Position numbers and translations under genes: made by a program
Origin: Chamaea fasciata
Lineage: Eukaryota; Chordata; Aves; Passeriformes; Sylviidae
Assembly (NCBI GenBank): GCA_029207755.1
Contig: JARCOQ010000003.1
Coordinates: 94,132,646-94,196,645 of the forward strand
Reading direction: 5' to 3'
DNA length: 64,000 nucleotides
Notes under the pieces: generated by a model
The model's input: only the letters and a program-made list of their open reading frames with translations
The model's database searches: none
Told to the model about the DNA's origin: nothing
In this document: piece by piece, positions 39,226 to 50,500 of the stretch
Layout of the letters: the number at the start of each line of letters is the position of its first letter
How positions within the stretch are numbered: the first letter of the stretch is position 1

Positions 39226-39972
39226 TCCCTTTACTGTTTCAAAAGGATATTTGTCTTTTAGCAATGTTGTTTCCCATTCCCTGGTTTGCATCTCTTCTGT
39301 ATTCCTCACAAACCTGGCTATTGCTACAACAGCATGATAAAACAGCTTTACACCTTCCCTTCTCTCCAGCATGAGAATATTCAGACTCCTTCTCTGCAGA
39401 CAGAACCATGGTATTTAGGTGTCTTCACAATTTATGTGAGGCAATGACTGCCTGCCTGTGATTTGGGCTAGCGGTGGAAAAATAAAAAGTCATTCTCAGA
39501 TGTGAAGTTTTCATATCACATTGATCAGTGCAAAGCAATAGAAAACAAAACCACAGTGGCACAATTGCTTTGAGGGAACAGGGCATTGTGGAACTGAAAA
39601 TTTGTTAAGAAATATATAACTGAGGCAACATATATGTTTCTATTCTTCTGTAGGCTTGATAAAAGCTTCTGTGGCTTTGGAAAGCTTGTATCACTCGGAT
39701 GAGAATATTTTGAGGTTTTGATTGCTTAAAAAATGTATTTGTAGATACACAATTCGTGACTACTTGGTGACAGTTCTGCAACAGTGCTTGTTAGTGTAGA
39801 TGTGGAACTGGAAAAGAAAGTGGGCTAGTAGATAAACAGCAAGAACATGAAGTCAGGGTGTTACTGCTTGTTTAATAAAAGATCTGACAGTGCTTGCTAG
39901 AAAATCTGTGTATTTTGGCTTCAAGCATACATAGTGCTTTATTATTAATCATGATTTGTTGTTTTATTTCAG

Positions 39973-40013
39973 TAAAAGCTAACTTTGAAAAAGAGGCAAA
40001 AAAAAAAAAAAAG
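39973..40013 (+). CDS. possible 41-nt micro-exon encoding a Lys-rich segment (speculative)
   Basis: A strong acceptor (TTGTTGTTTTATTTCAG) and a near-ideal donor (AAG|GTAAGC) flank 41 bases. Read with two bases completing a preceding codon, it gives KANFEKEAKKKKK with no stop. A plausible branch-point region (TTAATCATGAT) lies upstream. The run of A's supplying the lysines could equally be a homopolymer that happens to sit between splice-like words, and I found no partner exon within the desert. Confidence 0.2.
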
Positions 40014-43000
40014 GTAAGCTGGAGTTTTCAGCTATGAAGATGTATTTTGTCTAATACCTTGTCAGGATTAATTCACTAATATGTAAGTGAGTACTTTCAG
40101 ATCATTGCACTGAAGTTGCAATACAAAGGAAGTATGTAATTTGTTTTCTCACATCTGAAGCCCATTATTAGTACAACAAATAAAGAACATTTTAAATGTC
40201 AGGGAAGAATAGAAATTACAAATAAACAAAATTCTGTCTTAAATCATACATGACATGTAAAAAAGCAGGATTGCTCACTGCAGAACAGTATTTAATTTTT
40301 GCCTGGAATAAAGAGTACTTATTCTTCCAACACATTTTCATTAATGGTCACTTGAGATGTTTATAACACAATGGGCAGCAGACACAAGACCTATTCATCA
40401 GTCTCCTCCTGGTTACAGCCAAAGTGGCCTTTCACACCACCATGAGACATGAACTCAATGAGGCTGTCCTGCCAACTGCATCATCTGCTTCCAGTCCCTC
40501 ATCTTCTCATGCTGACAAAGAAAGCACTGGTGGGCAGCACCCATGGCTTCCCTGGACACATTCCAGGACTGACTGATGTTGTTGGGGGCTGCTCTCCTCC
40601 GGTGCCCATCAATCTACTTTTGAGCCTGACACACATTTTCCTTTTAATCTTTTTTTGTCCCCTGGAATCACTTGTTCTCATGTTTCTTTTTTTTTCCTCC
40701 AGCCCCTTCTGCTCAAAAGGCTTGAAGGGTTGGTAACAGTTTGGCTAAAACCTGGCTCTAAAAGGGAGAAAGACAGCTAACATGGTTTAAACAGGACTTA
40801 ATTAAATTTTTTGCTCCTTTCTGCAGGGTCTAGGGAGAGCTTATGTGCTCACAGCATCACTGAGAAATACTTGAGGAATAATTGGTCCCAGGAGAGTCAT
40901 ATGCTGGTGACTTGAGATTACCCCTTTACACTGAGAAATTTCCTTTGTTAAGTTCCCACTGCTGATGTTAACCAGCAGAATAAGCACTGACCTGGAGTGT
41001 TACAGTCAAATTTTTCTTCATCAATCTCTTTTTGCTGTCCATCTTTTTGGAGGTTTTTTTTTGTTTGTTTGTTTTTGTTTTTGTTTTTTTTTGTTTGTTT
41101 GTTTTTGTTTTTGTGGTTGCTTTTTTTTTTTGTGACTAATGACCTCACAATTCTCTGAGCAAGAAAAGAATTTGGAGGTGAGCCTTGTGCTCTTCAGAGC
41201 CCTTGTGCTGCAAAATTTGGATCAAAACTACAGGCAAGAATTGGATCTCCAAAGAAAACTGAGGCCATGTCTTCTATAGCCCAGCAGACTCCTGCAGTCC
41301 AGTGATGTCACTCAGGGTCAGAGCTGCTGCTCTGGTAGATAGCTGTGGGGGGGGAAAATCAATCCCCCCTTTTCCCCCCAGCACACCTTGTTTTCATCAG
41401 ATAATTGTGGAACTATAAAAAAAAAAGGCCCCACCTGCAGATCTTTGCCTGTTTGGAGTGGTGGTATATCCATGAAAATATCTCAGGTTGAGATTGCCAG
41501 TTCACCAGGCAGAGGAGGCGTGAATCTGCAATCAGATTTTTACTGTTGACTTAAATAAAATGCTGGGGAGGTTTCATTGTGTTTAGCTCTTAACTACTGC
41601 ACAACAGATCACCGAGTGTTCTAGAGGATGATGCATGTTTGATTACATTTACTCTTCTTGAGTGAGTCTGGGCAAAGTCATGAGAGTATTCTTATGAGTT
41701 GAACCATATACTCTGTCGCCTAAATATTCAGAAGTTAATCTCCCAATTTTTCACTTTTGTTAGGTTTTGGTAATTAAAGGTTGGAAATGCATTAGATTTC
41801 TTGAAAAACAGTTTGTGATTGACATAATAAAAAAACAAGCATACCTCAAAGAACGGAGAATTTCACCCACTTTGGATTATGACATTTGTTTCCTGCAGAC
41901 AATGAAATCTTAGTATTTGCAATTTTCTGAGTGCACTTCTCTCCAGTGTAGATATTGCAGAGAACAGCACTGTTTCAGGTGATTTTATTTTAACTTTTTT
42001 GTGTCTGAGAAAAGTTTTTAAAAAGACTTATGGAAAAGAAAAGGGATCTAAGATCAGAGAGGTTGGGCAGTGTTGTGCTTTATGTAATATTCTATTTCTC
42101 ATAGAGATCACTGCCAATTTGATGTAAATTACAGCAAGAAGTCCTGCAGTGGAAAATAATGGAATATATTTTCATCTTATTAAAATCTAGCTTCTGAAAA
42201 TTAGCATAACACTGGAAATCTGAGCCTAATACTATTAGCTTTTTTGGGCTTACTTGTGCTACCTGATATTCTTGTTATCTTCATGAAGTTCTTGTTTTTT
42301 TAATACAACTTCAATGGCATTCTTCGGAAATGAATTTGCACAGTGTGCAATTACACTGTTGAAAAACACCTATTTCCTTTTTCAGTTATAAATGCATGAT
42401 CTTTTGTCTAAATGGATGCTTGCTTGTTTATATCTGATGAGAAGAATCAATTCTATTAGTTCTATCCACCTTTCCAGTCTTTTTCTGTGTACATTTATTC
42501 CATTTCCTTGTATTTCTGGTTTAAAGCACAGTGTTCATCTATCTTCATTACAGTATTTTTCCATGTCTAAGAGCCTTTGTCATCAGTTCTGGCCTTCTTC
42601 TATTTTTGCTATGTTATCCCTTGGGACATAAAATCTCCATAATAAATCGTAATGACAAAGTATAAATTAATTTAGCATGCATTTGCACACAATAATCTGC
42701 TTCCTCTAGGACTCTTGGTATTTCTTGAACTGACTTACAGTTGATTCAACCAGCTATCAATTTTTAAAATAAGTCTATTTTCCAGAAGTATTTTGCTTTT
42801 CTCTCTTACACATTTTCTTTGGACAAAGATCTCCACTGACTAACTTACATGCCAAGTCACAAACAGCTTTCCTATACGTGTCAGGATTTCAAATCAAAGT
42901 GGGTTTGTTATCAGTAAGAATGGAGTTTGACTAGTGACAAATCTCCTTTCCCTGGTAGGGTTAGACCTCACCTTTCTATTGGTAAGCCTTGACAGTTTAG

Positions 43001-46000
43001 AAAGGAGGGCTAGACCATCTTGAGGTGTTTTGTGGCTCCTAAACTAGCTATATTTATGTTTTGTTTTCAATGAGAATTATACTAAAAATCCCAAAAGAGT
43101 AGAATGCAACCTTTTTCAAATTGTCTAGAACAGCTTTTATGTAATAAATGTGACTTACACACCTATGCATATATAAGTGAAATGTAAGTATTGCATTTGA
43201 ATGAGCTTGGACTTCGTGATGACTCACGTACTGTAGTCATCCAGAAGTCATATTCCTAAAAATTGTGTATTGTATCACACAATATGTATTTTCTCATACA
43301 CATCACATATGTTTTAGCTTGAAGTTGGCTAGGGAACCACTAGGAAGCATGGGGTAAATCATGAAGAAGAAAATTTTGTCCTGAACTCTGGTATTACTAG
43401 TTGCTGAACCTTCCTCTCTTTCTACAGTTCAAAATATATAGCCCTGGCATTGCTTATTTTTGTGAACATTGATACAGTTGTAGATAAATGTCTACAATAA
43501 ACACTGCAGAAAGCTAAGATGAAAAAAGGAAACAATGTTTCTCTCCACAAGTTAGAAAGGGAGAATAACCGAGATATGACATCCAGGCATTTAAACTTTC
43601 ATGAGATAAATTCCAGACTGGGACTCTGGCACTATCAGTGTCCAGAAAATGAAAAACACATGGGGGTAGGAAACCAGTAGAGGATATACAGATACTCCAG
43701 TGCCTATGCTGTATTCTGGCACAGTGCTATAAAGACAGTTTTCACCATGAAATGGCTAACAATGGGCCCCTGCAGTGGGAATGGGATGTCTCCCTAATGC
43801 TTGTGGTGTGTGCCTAACACTGCTGGGAAGTGGTGAATCTCACGTTGCTAGGGTGGTCTCCAACAGCCTGGCTGAGGTCTGAGCACCAGGTGCAGCTGAT
43901 AAGGTTGGCAGTGGTGGCAGCAGTGGTGGATGTGTCATCTCTAGCACAACACGGGTTTGTTCTTGCATCTTGCTTGGAACAGCAGCACTGCAGCCATAGC
44001 AAGGTTAGTCTGTCAAGAAGGGTGACAGGCCACTCACATGAGATACTGCTTGTGGCACAAATGAGTGAGAGATGCCATGGATAGTAACTGGGATTTGAAG
44101 GGCAAGTGCTGAGAGCTGTCGGGATGGATCCACTACCTGAAACCATTGTGCATGTACCTGAAGTCTGGTAATATCCAAAGGTCCTGCAGCCTGAAGTCAC
44201 TGATGTATGCTAAAGCCACTAAGTGTCATGGAGTTACTTGGTATGGTACAGGGGACCTTAGTGCTCTTAACTTTTCTCATTTTCGCTCTCTGTCTCCTGA
44301 GAGCCTGGTTTAGGCCAGAAAAAGGACTCCATCCTTTTCTTTCCTGGGTCAGAGCCTGGAGTGAGAGAGGAAAGGAGAAACATATTTTTCGGCAGTATAA
44401 TGTTTTGCCAGGTCATGAAGTGGCTGCTAAAACCATGTTGTCTGGCTTTGCTTTCGAAACAGCTCAGTACTGCTTGGGAGTCAGAGACTAAGGCTGCATT
44501 TTCTGTTACTTCTCTCATATTTTTCCCCAGCTCGGTGCTCCGTTAAGAAAGACAGGATCAGAATTCAGAAGAGGAATCATCAATTTTTTCCCATAATGAT
44601 ATTTATAAAGATGTTCATGGCATTTTAAATACCATGCAAAAAGTTTCTCAAACGGGATTTCACAGTTTTCCCCTGAATACAACACATGAAAACATAGTTT
44701 CTTAGAGGAAAAAACTGTATTGAAGTGCTTTGTATTCTTTTGCACCCTAGGCAGATCCAGTTGGCAGATGTCAGCTTCTTAGTCTGGAAAAACAAATTTG
44801 ATTAGTTGTATATAATTAACTTTAAAAGGAAATAATAAATTTATAAACCCAAATCTGTAGAATAGATCAGCAGAAAATAATATTCTTCTCAGAAGAACAT
44901 GAGATAGTGCTCAGCCAAGCCCTGGGGTCTTGAAGATAAATAGAAAATGTGAGCTGAAAATCTCACCTCTCTAAAGTCAACTGGATTGATTTTCAGTGAC
45001 CAAAGTAAAGCCAAGTTTTCACTCTGAGGTTCAAGATCTTAGGAGAAAACCTAAAGGGGAGGGGAGGGGATCAAAATTAATAATAAAAAAAAGACCAAAG
45101 GCATGTAGTTAATTCTGTGTGTATTTGGAATGCTGTGTGAATTTCTTAGTGAGACCAAAACTGAGCAGAATCATAAGTATTTGCAGGATTTGGGCATAAT
45201 GATAGAGTTGGTGTTTCAGGCAGCCATAAGAAAAATAGCAAAAGGAAGGCATTGGATTAAAATAGTAGGGTCACTAGTAATGTGGAGACAAATAACTTAC
45301 TTGATCTTTTCAAGGTCTAAATACAGATTTCAAATCAAATAAAATGGTTGTTTTCTACTTAGAGTTACACAAACATGTGCCAATATAACTTAGAAATATT
45401 TTTGTTTATAAATTTGAAGGAGTGAGAGGTTAAAGAACTAGTTATAAATTGACTTGGCCTTGTAGAGGAAATCCATGCTAAACCTGATCTGTCTTTAATA
45501 ACCAAGAATGTGTTTTGTCTCCTACCCTCTTGAGATTCAGTTAATATTAATGCAAGATGTGAAAGGAAATTCTGTGCTTCACTTTTTAGTAGCTTTTAGT
45601 CTCGCAAGAGAAGGGATTGAAAATGAGATAAAAAAGACTTTGTTTGAAAACTTATTGCAAAACTAATGGCTTTTAGAGTCCTTCAAACACTTGTGCACTT
45701 GCTTTATGCTCATTGATACAATTTTGTGAAGTTCATTTTCAAGACAGAGGGCTAAAACTGCACTAGTGTAAATTCTGTCGTTGCAGGTCCAAGTGAACTG
45801 AATGTATCTTTTGTGGAGTCAGCTACAAATTATAGTTAGCTACACAGCATTCCTAAGTCATTACAGAAATCCTGGATCAGTACAAAAGAGAATTTATTGT
45901 TAAAACTATGATGGTTATCTTAGTAGATAGGACATTTTATGACAGAAAAAGTGCTTTTCTCACTGATTTGCAAATCTCGAATCTGTGGGTGTCCTGCTGC

Positions 46001-46631
46001 TGCTGATGGGAGCTAAAGGCAGCAGGTAGCACATGGAGCAACTGGTCTGCAGGATCTGCTGTTCCTGCCCCGGGGCGAACCCTTTTCCTGTTAAGCAGGT
46101 AGGTGCACATTGCAGCCAAAAAACCCCCAGCAAAGCACCGCTGCTGCCTGATTGCTGCTGCTCAGCCCCGAAGGGATCAGGCAGTCACAGCAAGACTTGC
46201 AAGTCTGTCATGAGGGATCCTTGAGTGTTACGGCCTTTCACTAGTGAAATCATAGCAGCATTAAGCAAGAGAACAACCCAAAAAGATTGTTTTAGAGTAG
46301 TTTCCCAGTTCTTTGGACATCTGACCCTAATTCACAGATCAAAATAATGGATAAAGGAGTGCTTAGGTGGGATTTTAATGGAGAAGTATCCCAGCAAATC
46401 TTTCTGAAAACTAAGAATCAATGAAAATACCAGCTGGTACACAGGGGCATTAAATCTGGATCATTCAGCCATCCAACTGGGAGCTCCTGGCACTCACTGG
46501 ACTCCAGCTGGATGCACCAGGCTTTTCCACCCTGGCTGCAGGGCTCCAGGGAAGCAGGCCTGTGGTCAGGCTGGGGGGCTGGCTGGGCAGCCTGCCCTTC
46601 CTCAGAGGCAGCCCCGGTGACCCGCGGGGGT
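40014..46631. other. no gene recognised
   Basis: AT-rich unique DNA, with the T/G tandem at 41053. A 128-codon minus-strand ORF at 43814-44200 is rich in Ser, Thr and Cys, has no recognisable domain, lacks context and is treated as chance. GC content rises from about 46000 toward the promoter region. Confidence 0.6.
41053..41112. repeat. exact tandem duplication of a 30-bp T-rich unit
   Basis: Each unit is G, nine T's, then GTTTGTTTGTTTTTGTTTTT. The two copies are identical and directly adjacent, which suggests recent slippage. A polylysine/asparagine ORF on the minus strand across it is not a gene. Confidence 0.9.
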
Positions 46632-46740
46632 ACACAGGTGGGCGCACACGTGGATACACAGGTAGGCACGCTGGTGAGCACACTGGCAGTCACACGGGTG
46701 GATAAACTGGCAGGCACACAGGCAGGGTACACGGGTGGGT
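46632..46740 (+). repeat. 12-bp minisatellite (ACACAGGTGGGC-like), about nine units
   Basis: Units of exactly 12 bases follow each other: ACACAGGTGGGC, GCACACGTGGAT, ACACAGGTAGGC, ACGCTGGTGAGC, ACACTGGCAGTC, ACACGGGTGGAT, AAACTGGCAGGC, ACACAGGCAGGG and so on. Because 12 is divisible by 3 the array is open in several frames, which creates a 326-codon apparent ORF (46512-47492) that continues into the CpG island. I do not regard that ORF as a gene. The array lies directly upstream of the promoter island. Confidence 0.85.
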
Positions 46741-47061
46741 GCGCCAGGACCATTTGCAGAGTTGTCGGGCCATCTATGGCGCTCTGCGGGTGCCGCTACT
46801 CCCGCTACCCAGACGGGTCCAGCTTCACCTCCGAGTACCCCGCGTTACTCTCACAGACATCCCGCTGCCACCGACAGCAGGGCAGCGCAGTCCGCGCCCT
46901 TCACAGCATCGGCCGGCGCTCGGCGAGTCCGTATCCTCGGGACCCCGTCCTGTGCCTGCGGGCGGCTGCGGGGCGAGCGCCGAGGTGCTGCCGGCGGGCC
47001 CGGCGCTGTTGCCGCGGTGATGCCGGGCAGCCCCCCGTGCCCGTGCCCCCGCCCCGCAAAC

Positions 47062-47123
47062 ATGGCAGCGGCGGCGGCGCGGCGGCTGCGGGCGGCGGCG
47101 GCTCCGGCGGGGAGCGGCGGCAG
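47062..47123 (+). CDS. candidate alternative first coding exon (Ala/Arg-rich N-terminus)
   Basis: An ATG with A at -3 and G at +4 (AAACATGG, strong Kozak) opens a frame MAAAAARRLRAAAAPAG…, and 62 bases later a near-ideal donor appears (GGCAG|GTGAGG). Rich in Ala and Arg with no acidic residues, it resembles a mitochondrial targeting leader, which is inference only. It ends in phase 2, whereas the exon at 47456 ends in phase 0, so the two cannot both feed the same downstream exon in the same frame. It could be an alternative promoter's exon for another transcript, an upstream ORF spliced via an acceptor at 47225-47226 (TCCATCCGCAG), or chance in CpG-rich sequence. Confidence 0.35.
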
Positions 47124-47279
47124 GTGAGGAGTGGCGGGGGGGCCACGGCTCCCGGCCCAGCCCTGCCCGGCCCGGCTCGCCCCACCGCCGCGGGCCGCCC
47201 GTCCGCTCCCCCGGCTCCATCCGCAGGCCGGTGGGCGAGGCAGTGGCGGGGGGCGGGCTCCCGGCGCCGCCAGGCAGCT

Positions 47280-47318
47280 CCTCCCTCCCTCCCTCCCTCC
47301 CTCCCTCCCTCCCTCCGT
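47280..47318 (+). repeat. (CCCT)n tetranucleotide tract in the promoter/5' UTR
   Basis: Nine or so CCTC/CTCC units, interrupted near the end by CCGT. It sits about 140 bases upstream of the start codon. C-rich repeats of this kind can form i-motif/G-quadruplex structures and vary in length between individuals. Confidence 0.9.
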
Positions 47319-47455
47319 CCCTGGCGGCCGGGAGCCCCCGGCGGGGTGACAGCCCTGCCGAACGCAGCCGCCCCGGCCGGGGCTGCGGAGCAGCGCCCGC
47401 TCCCGCCTCGGCCCGCTCGCTGCTGGGACGCAGCGGGGCCGTCCCCGCGCCCGCC

Positions 47456-47563
47456 ATGTGGAAGCTCAACAAGAGCAGCAAAGTTCTGCTAGACGACTCG
47501 CCCGAGGAGGAGGAGACGCGTCCCCGCGGGCCGCCGCCCGCCGCCGCCTTCGCGGCCCCCCAG
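47456..47563 (+). CDS. first coding exon of an unidentified gene (MWKLNKSSK… N-terminus)
   Basis: The ATG sits in a good Kozak context (CCCGCCATGT) inside the CpG island. The exon encodes exactly 36 codons before a consensus donor (CCCCAG|GTAGGAG), ending in phase 0. The peptide starts MWKLNKSSKVLLDDSPEEEE, then has a Pro/Ala-rich tail ending AAFAAPQ. It is basic then acidic, with no signal peptide or transmembrane segment, so a cytosolic or nuclear disordered N-terminus is likely. The frame is also open upstream to about 47231, but this is the first ATG in that frame. I do not recognise the protein. GC-rich 5' sequence, promoter island, start and donor together make this the best-supported exon in the window. 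The next candidate exon is at 63555, also phase 0. Confidence 0.75.
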
Positions 47564-50500
47564 GTAGGAGCACGGAGCCCGGTTCGGAGGGGTCGTGAGG
47601 CTCGGCCCCGCTCCCGCTGCCCTGCTCTCCGGCGGCATGAGTAATCACTTTTCCCACCCTGATGTGCAGCCAGGCTGGCCCTGGTAGGAGCTGGGAATGT
47701 TTGAGCGGATCGTGCGACTGTCACCTGGGTTTTTGAGGTGCTGTCTGGCCTATCCACCCTTGTTTCCTTCCAGCAGCCGGCCTCCGGCGTTGCTGGGACT
47801 TGCTGTCCTTCATTCCAGTGGCTTCGTACCGCAGGGTACTTTCTCTCCCAACCCTAGGCAGAGGCACTGCAACCCGTCTGTTAAGCACGATACATAAAGC
47901 AAGGATGTTTAAGAACTTAACTTTATTTGCACGTTTGTGTAGAGCGCTGATGTTTTGGCAGGATTGCTTTTTTTCTATGGTTTCAGTAATGGTAGTTCAC
48001 GGTCTTTAAATAGCTGCGATCTTGTTGGAAAGCTTTTGTTGTTAAGTGTTAAATACCAACAGTGACTTTCTCAACAAATATAACTTGAAAGGACGAGTAT
48101 CGGTTGAGTATCAGGGCAAACAACTAAAAAAAGTTTGTTGACTTGCTTTCAAAACTTAGGAGCAATTAAGCATCCATCCAGATCAGAAGCCTGTTGCGCT
48201 GCCCAGTACAGCTTCCTTGCTGATCTTCTGTTACCACAGAGTTACTTTAAATGAGAGGTTCTGAAGTAAGCAGTTGCCCAGGGTAGTAAAACAGTGAGGT
48301 TTCTTTTCAAAAGAAGGTACTAAAGCCTTCCCAGCTCTCTACCCCATGTTTATCTGGCCTATCTTACTGAAGGAGCTGGAGTGTGTCTAGATAAATTATA
48401 CTCACCTTGAGTTTCTGGTTGACAGGTGCTGTGGGCTGTCAACACATGTGGCAACTGCTGAAGAGCAGCCTCTCCCAGTCACAGCAGTTATTCTCTCCAT
48501 CTTCCAGTAGCCACAATCACCAGTTTAGCCTTGCCTTGCCCCTGCACAGTAAACAGTAGAACCATGGCCCTTGCTACTTCTTTGACACCAGCTGTGGGGA
48601 GTCATATGGATGACTAGGATCTCCTCCTGCAGAAGAAGAATAGACACGAGACCCCCTTCAGTGGAGGAAGGGGGATTGTGGGGTTTGGGGTGACCCAAAG
48701 TATCTCCCCCAACCTCTCATACAACATCTAACCTCTGCCTCCTGCTGTTCCTGTCCTCAGGTGCTTGTAAGCCTCCACAGTTTTTGCTAAGCTTCTGGCT
48801 TGTACTATCATAGCCCTTGTAGACTTGCTCACCTCCTGAAACCCTCCTCGAGCACCAAAGGTCACCAAAAGCTTCCATAAATCCCACTGACTCTTTGCTG
48901 CTCCTTTTCTCTGTCACTGATGGTCCAAGCCCTCACTGAGGTTCCTGACCATAGCTTCCCAGTCAGGAGAGGATTCTTCAGACTTCTGTCCAGAAAATTC
49001 TCCCAGCCCTCTACTTTAGCAACAGAGGCTGGAGTTTGTTTATTTCATTTTGTCCAGTACAATTGTCTTTTACTGTCCTGGGCCTCTGTTCCATTAGTTG
49101 AGTCTCAAGTTATAATGGTGATGACAATGATTTCTTGTGCAAAAGTTTTCATTTTCATGAACTCTAAGAAAATTCCTTTTCAACTCCCAGTGCAACTGGA
49201 ATCCTGGTTTTAGTGTTGGGGAGTGGCAGGAGAAAAATGAATTATTCTAAGTCACTAAATGAAATATTCTTGAAGATAAAGGATTCAGTAAAGTTAGCAC
49301 AACTGTAGTGTAGCTTGGAGTAAAGATTATAAGCTATTAGTTATTTTGCTTGTTAAAATCAAAATCTTTTGAAAGGAATGCAACACCTTGCCCAAAATAT
49401 TTAGCAGTAGTCATTTTAGAGTTTATGTACACTTTAAGGAAGAACAGAATATATAGAAAGCCCTGACCACTTGATTGACATTGTAATTCTCATGATCAGG
49501 GGGGCTTTTAGGTCACCATAGGTAAAATGTGTCTAAACCATGGCTGGGACAGGGGTCAACGTAACCAAATGCACTTGCTGCCTTGTTGTAGCTGATCTGG
49601 GTCATGTTCCTTGCTTTCAGTATTTGAAATTTTTCATGTTTCATCACATCCCGTTTTATTCGCCCAATAATACGATTGTCAGGGAGTGAAATCTAGTAAT
49701 GCGTAGAGGGATTTCGTAATGATCTGCACTGCCTGCTGCTGCATCCTGACATGCATCATCCAACCCCCTGGCTTTGGAGGACAGCAGCACCATGAGAGCT
49801 TGGAGGAGTTATGAGGGCAGTTCCTGTGGTACCTTAGCTGTGGATGAGGATGCCTCAGTGTGTGTGTAAGTTGTTATGGTATTGCCTGCTGTGAATGAAG
49901 GATTACCTCATCGAGATGAGAAGAATCCAGGACTTCCCTAATTTTTTATCGTTGGAGCCAAAATCCAGATAATTAGTGTGAGTGCTTTTTAGTAAATTAA
50001 GAGGCCCAGCTTTAGATCAGAAGTTGACTGTTAAATTTAATTCCTTTTTCTGATACCTCATTTGGTAGAAGAGAAGATGAACTGGAGTAATTGTGTTTTG
50101 ACTTTGATTTATGATGTGTTGTTTTCCAAAAAACCATCTTTTGTCTTTATTTTTATTTTTAATAAGCAAGTGGGAAGAAAGTGCTTAAGATTCTACCATT
50201 CATGCTATAAATAAGGCTGAAACTTTTTACTTCAAAGGCAAGAAATTGGTAGTCACATCTATGTCATTAAAGCAAACAACGTTGAAAGTATTCCAATATA
50301 ATGAAATGTTGGTGCTGTATATTGTTTCTTCAAAGCTGAGAAAGAGGGAAGGAGTTCTCACTATGCAACCTAATAATTAGGACATTGCAGTAGCAGACAG
50401 CAACAAAGAATTAGTCTACTATAAGTTAAAAAAAAAAGTGCCCAACACAAAAAACTCCTTTGTTACTCTAGAGAAATTTTAATCATCCTATTTAGATATG

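Larger units (their letters stand above)
46780..47640 (+). promoter_or_regulatory. CpG-island promoter of the rightward gene
   Basis: Dense CpG and high GC run from about 46780 to 47640, then drop to ordinary composition in the first intron. There are multiple GGGCGG/CCGCCC-type GC boxes and no evident TATA box, as in housekeeping-type dispersed promoters. The first coding exon at 47456 lies inside, as does an alternative candidate at 47062. Long ORFs on both strands across the island (for example 46825-47757 minus) reflect low stop frequency in GC-rich DNA. A divergent leftward transcript is possible but not shown. Confidence 0.85.

Noticed and set aside
43814..44200. 128-codon minus-strand frame rich in Ser, Thr and Cys
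   Set aside because: There is no domain, splice signal or CpG context, and overlapping frames occur on the + strand.
46512..47492. 326-codon open frame on the + strand
   Set aside because: It runs through a 12-bp minisatellite and a CpG island where stops are rare. The peptide is low-complexity, and it overlaps the real first exon in another frame.
46825..47757. 310-codon open frame on the - strand
   Set aside because: It is a GC-rich shadow across the promoter island, extends into the first intron and has no recognisable domain.
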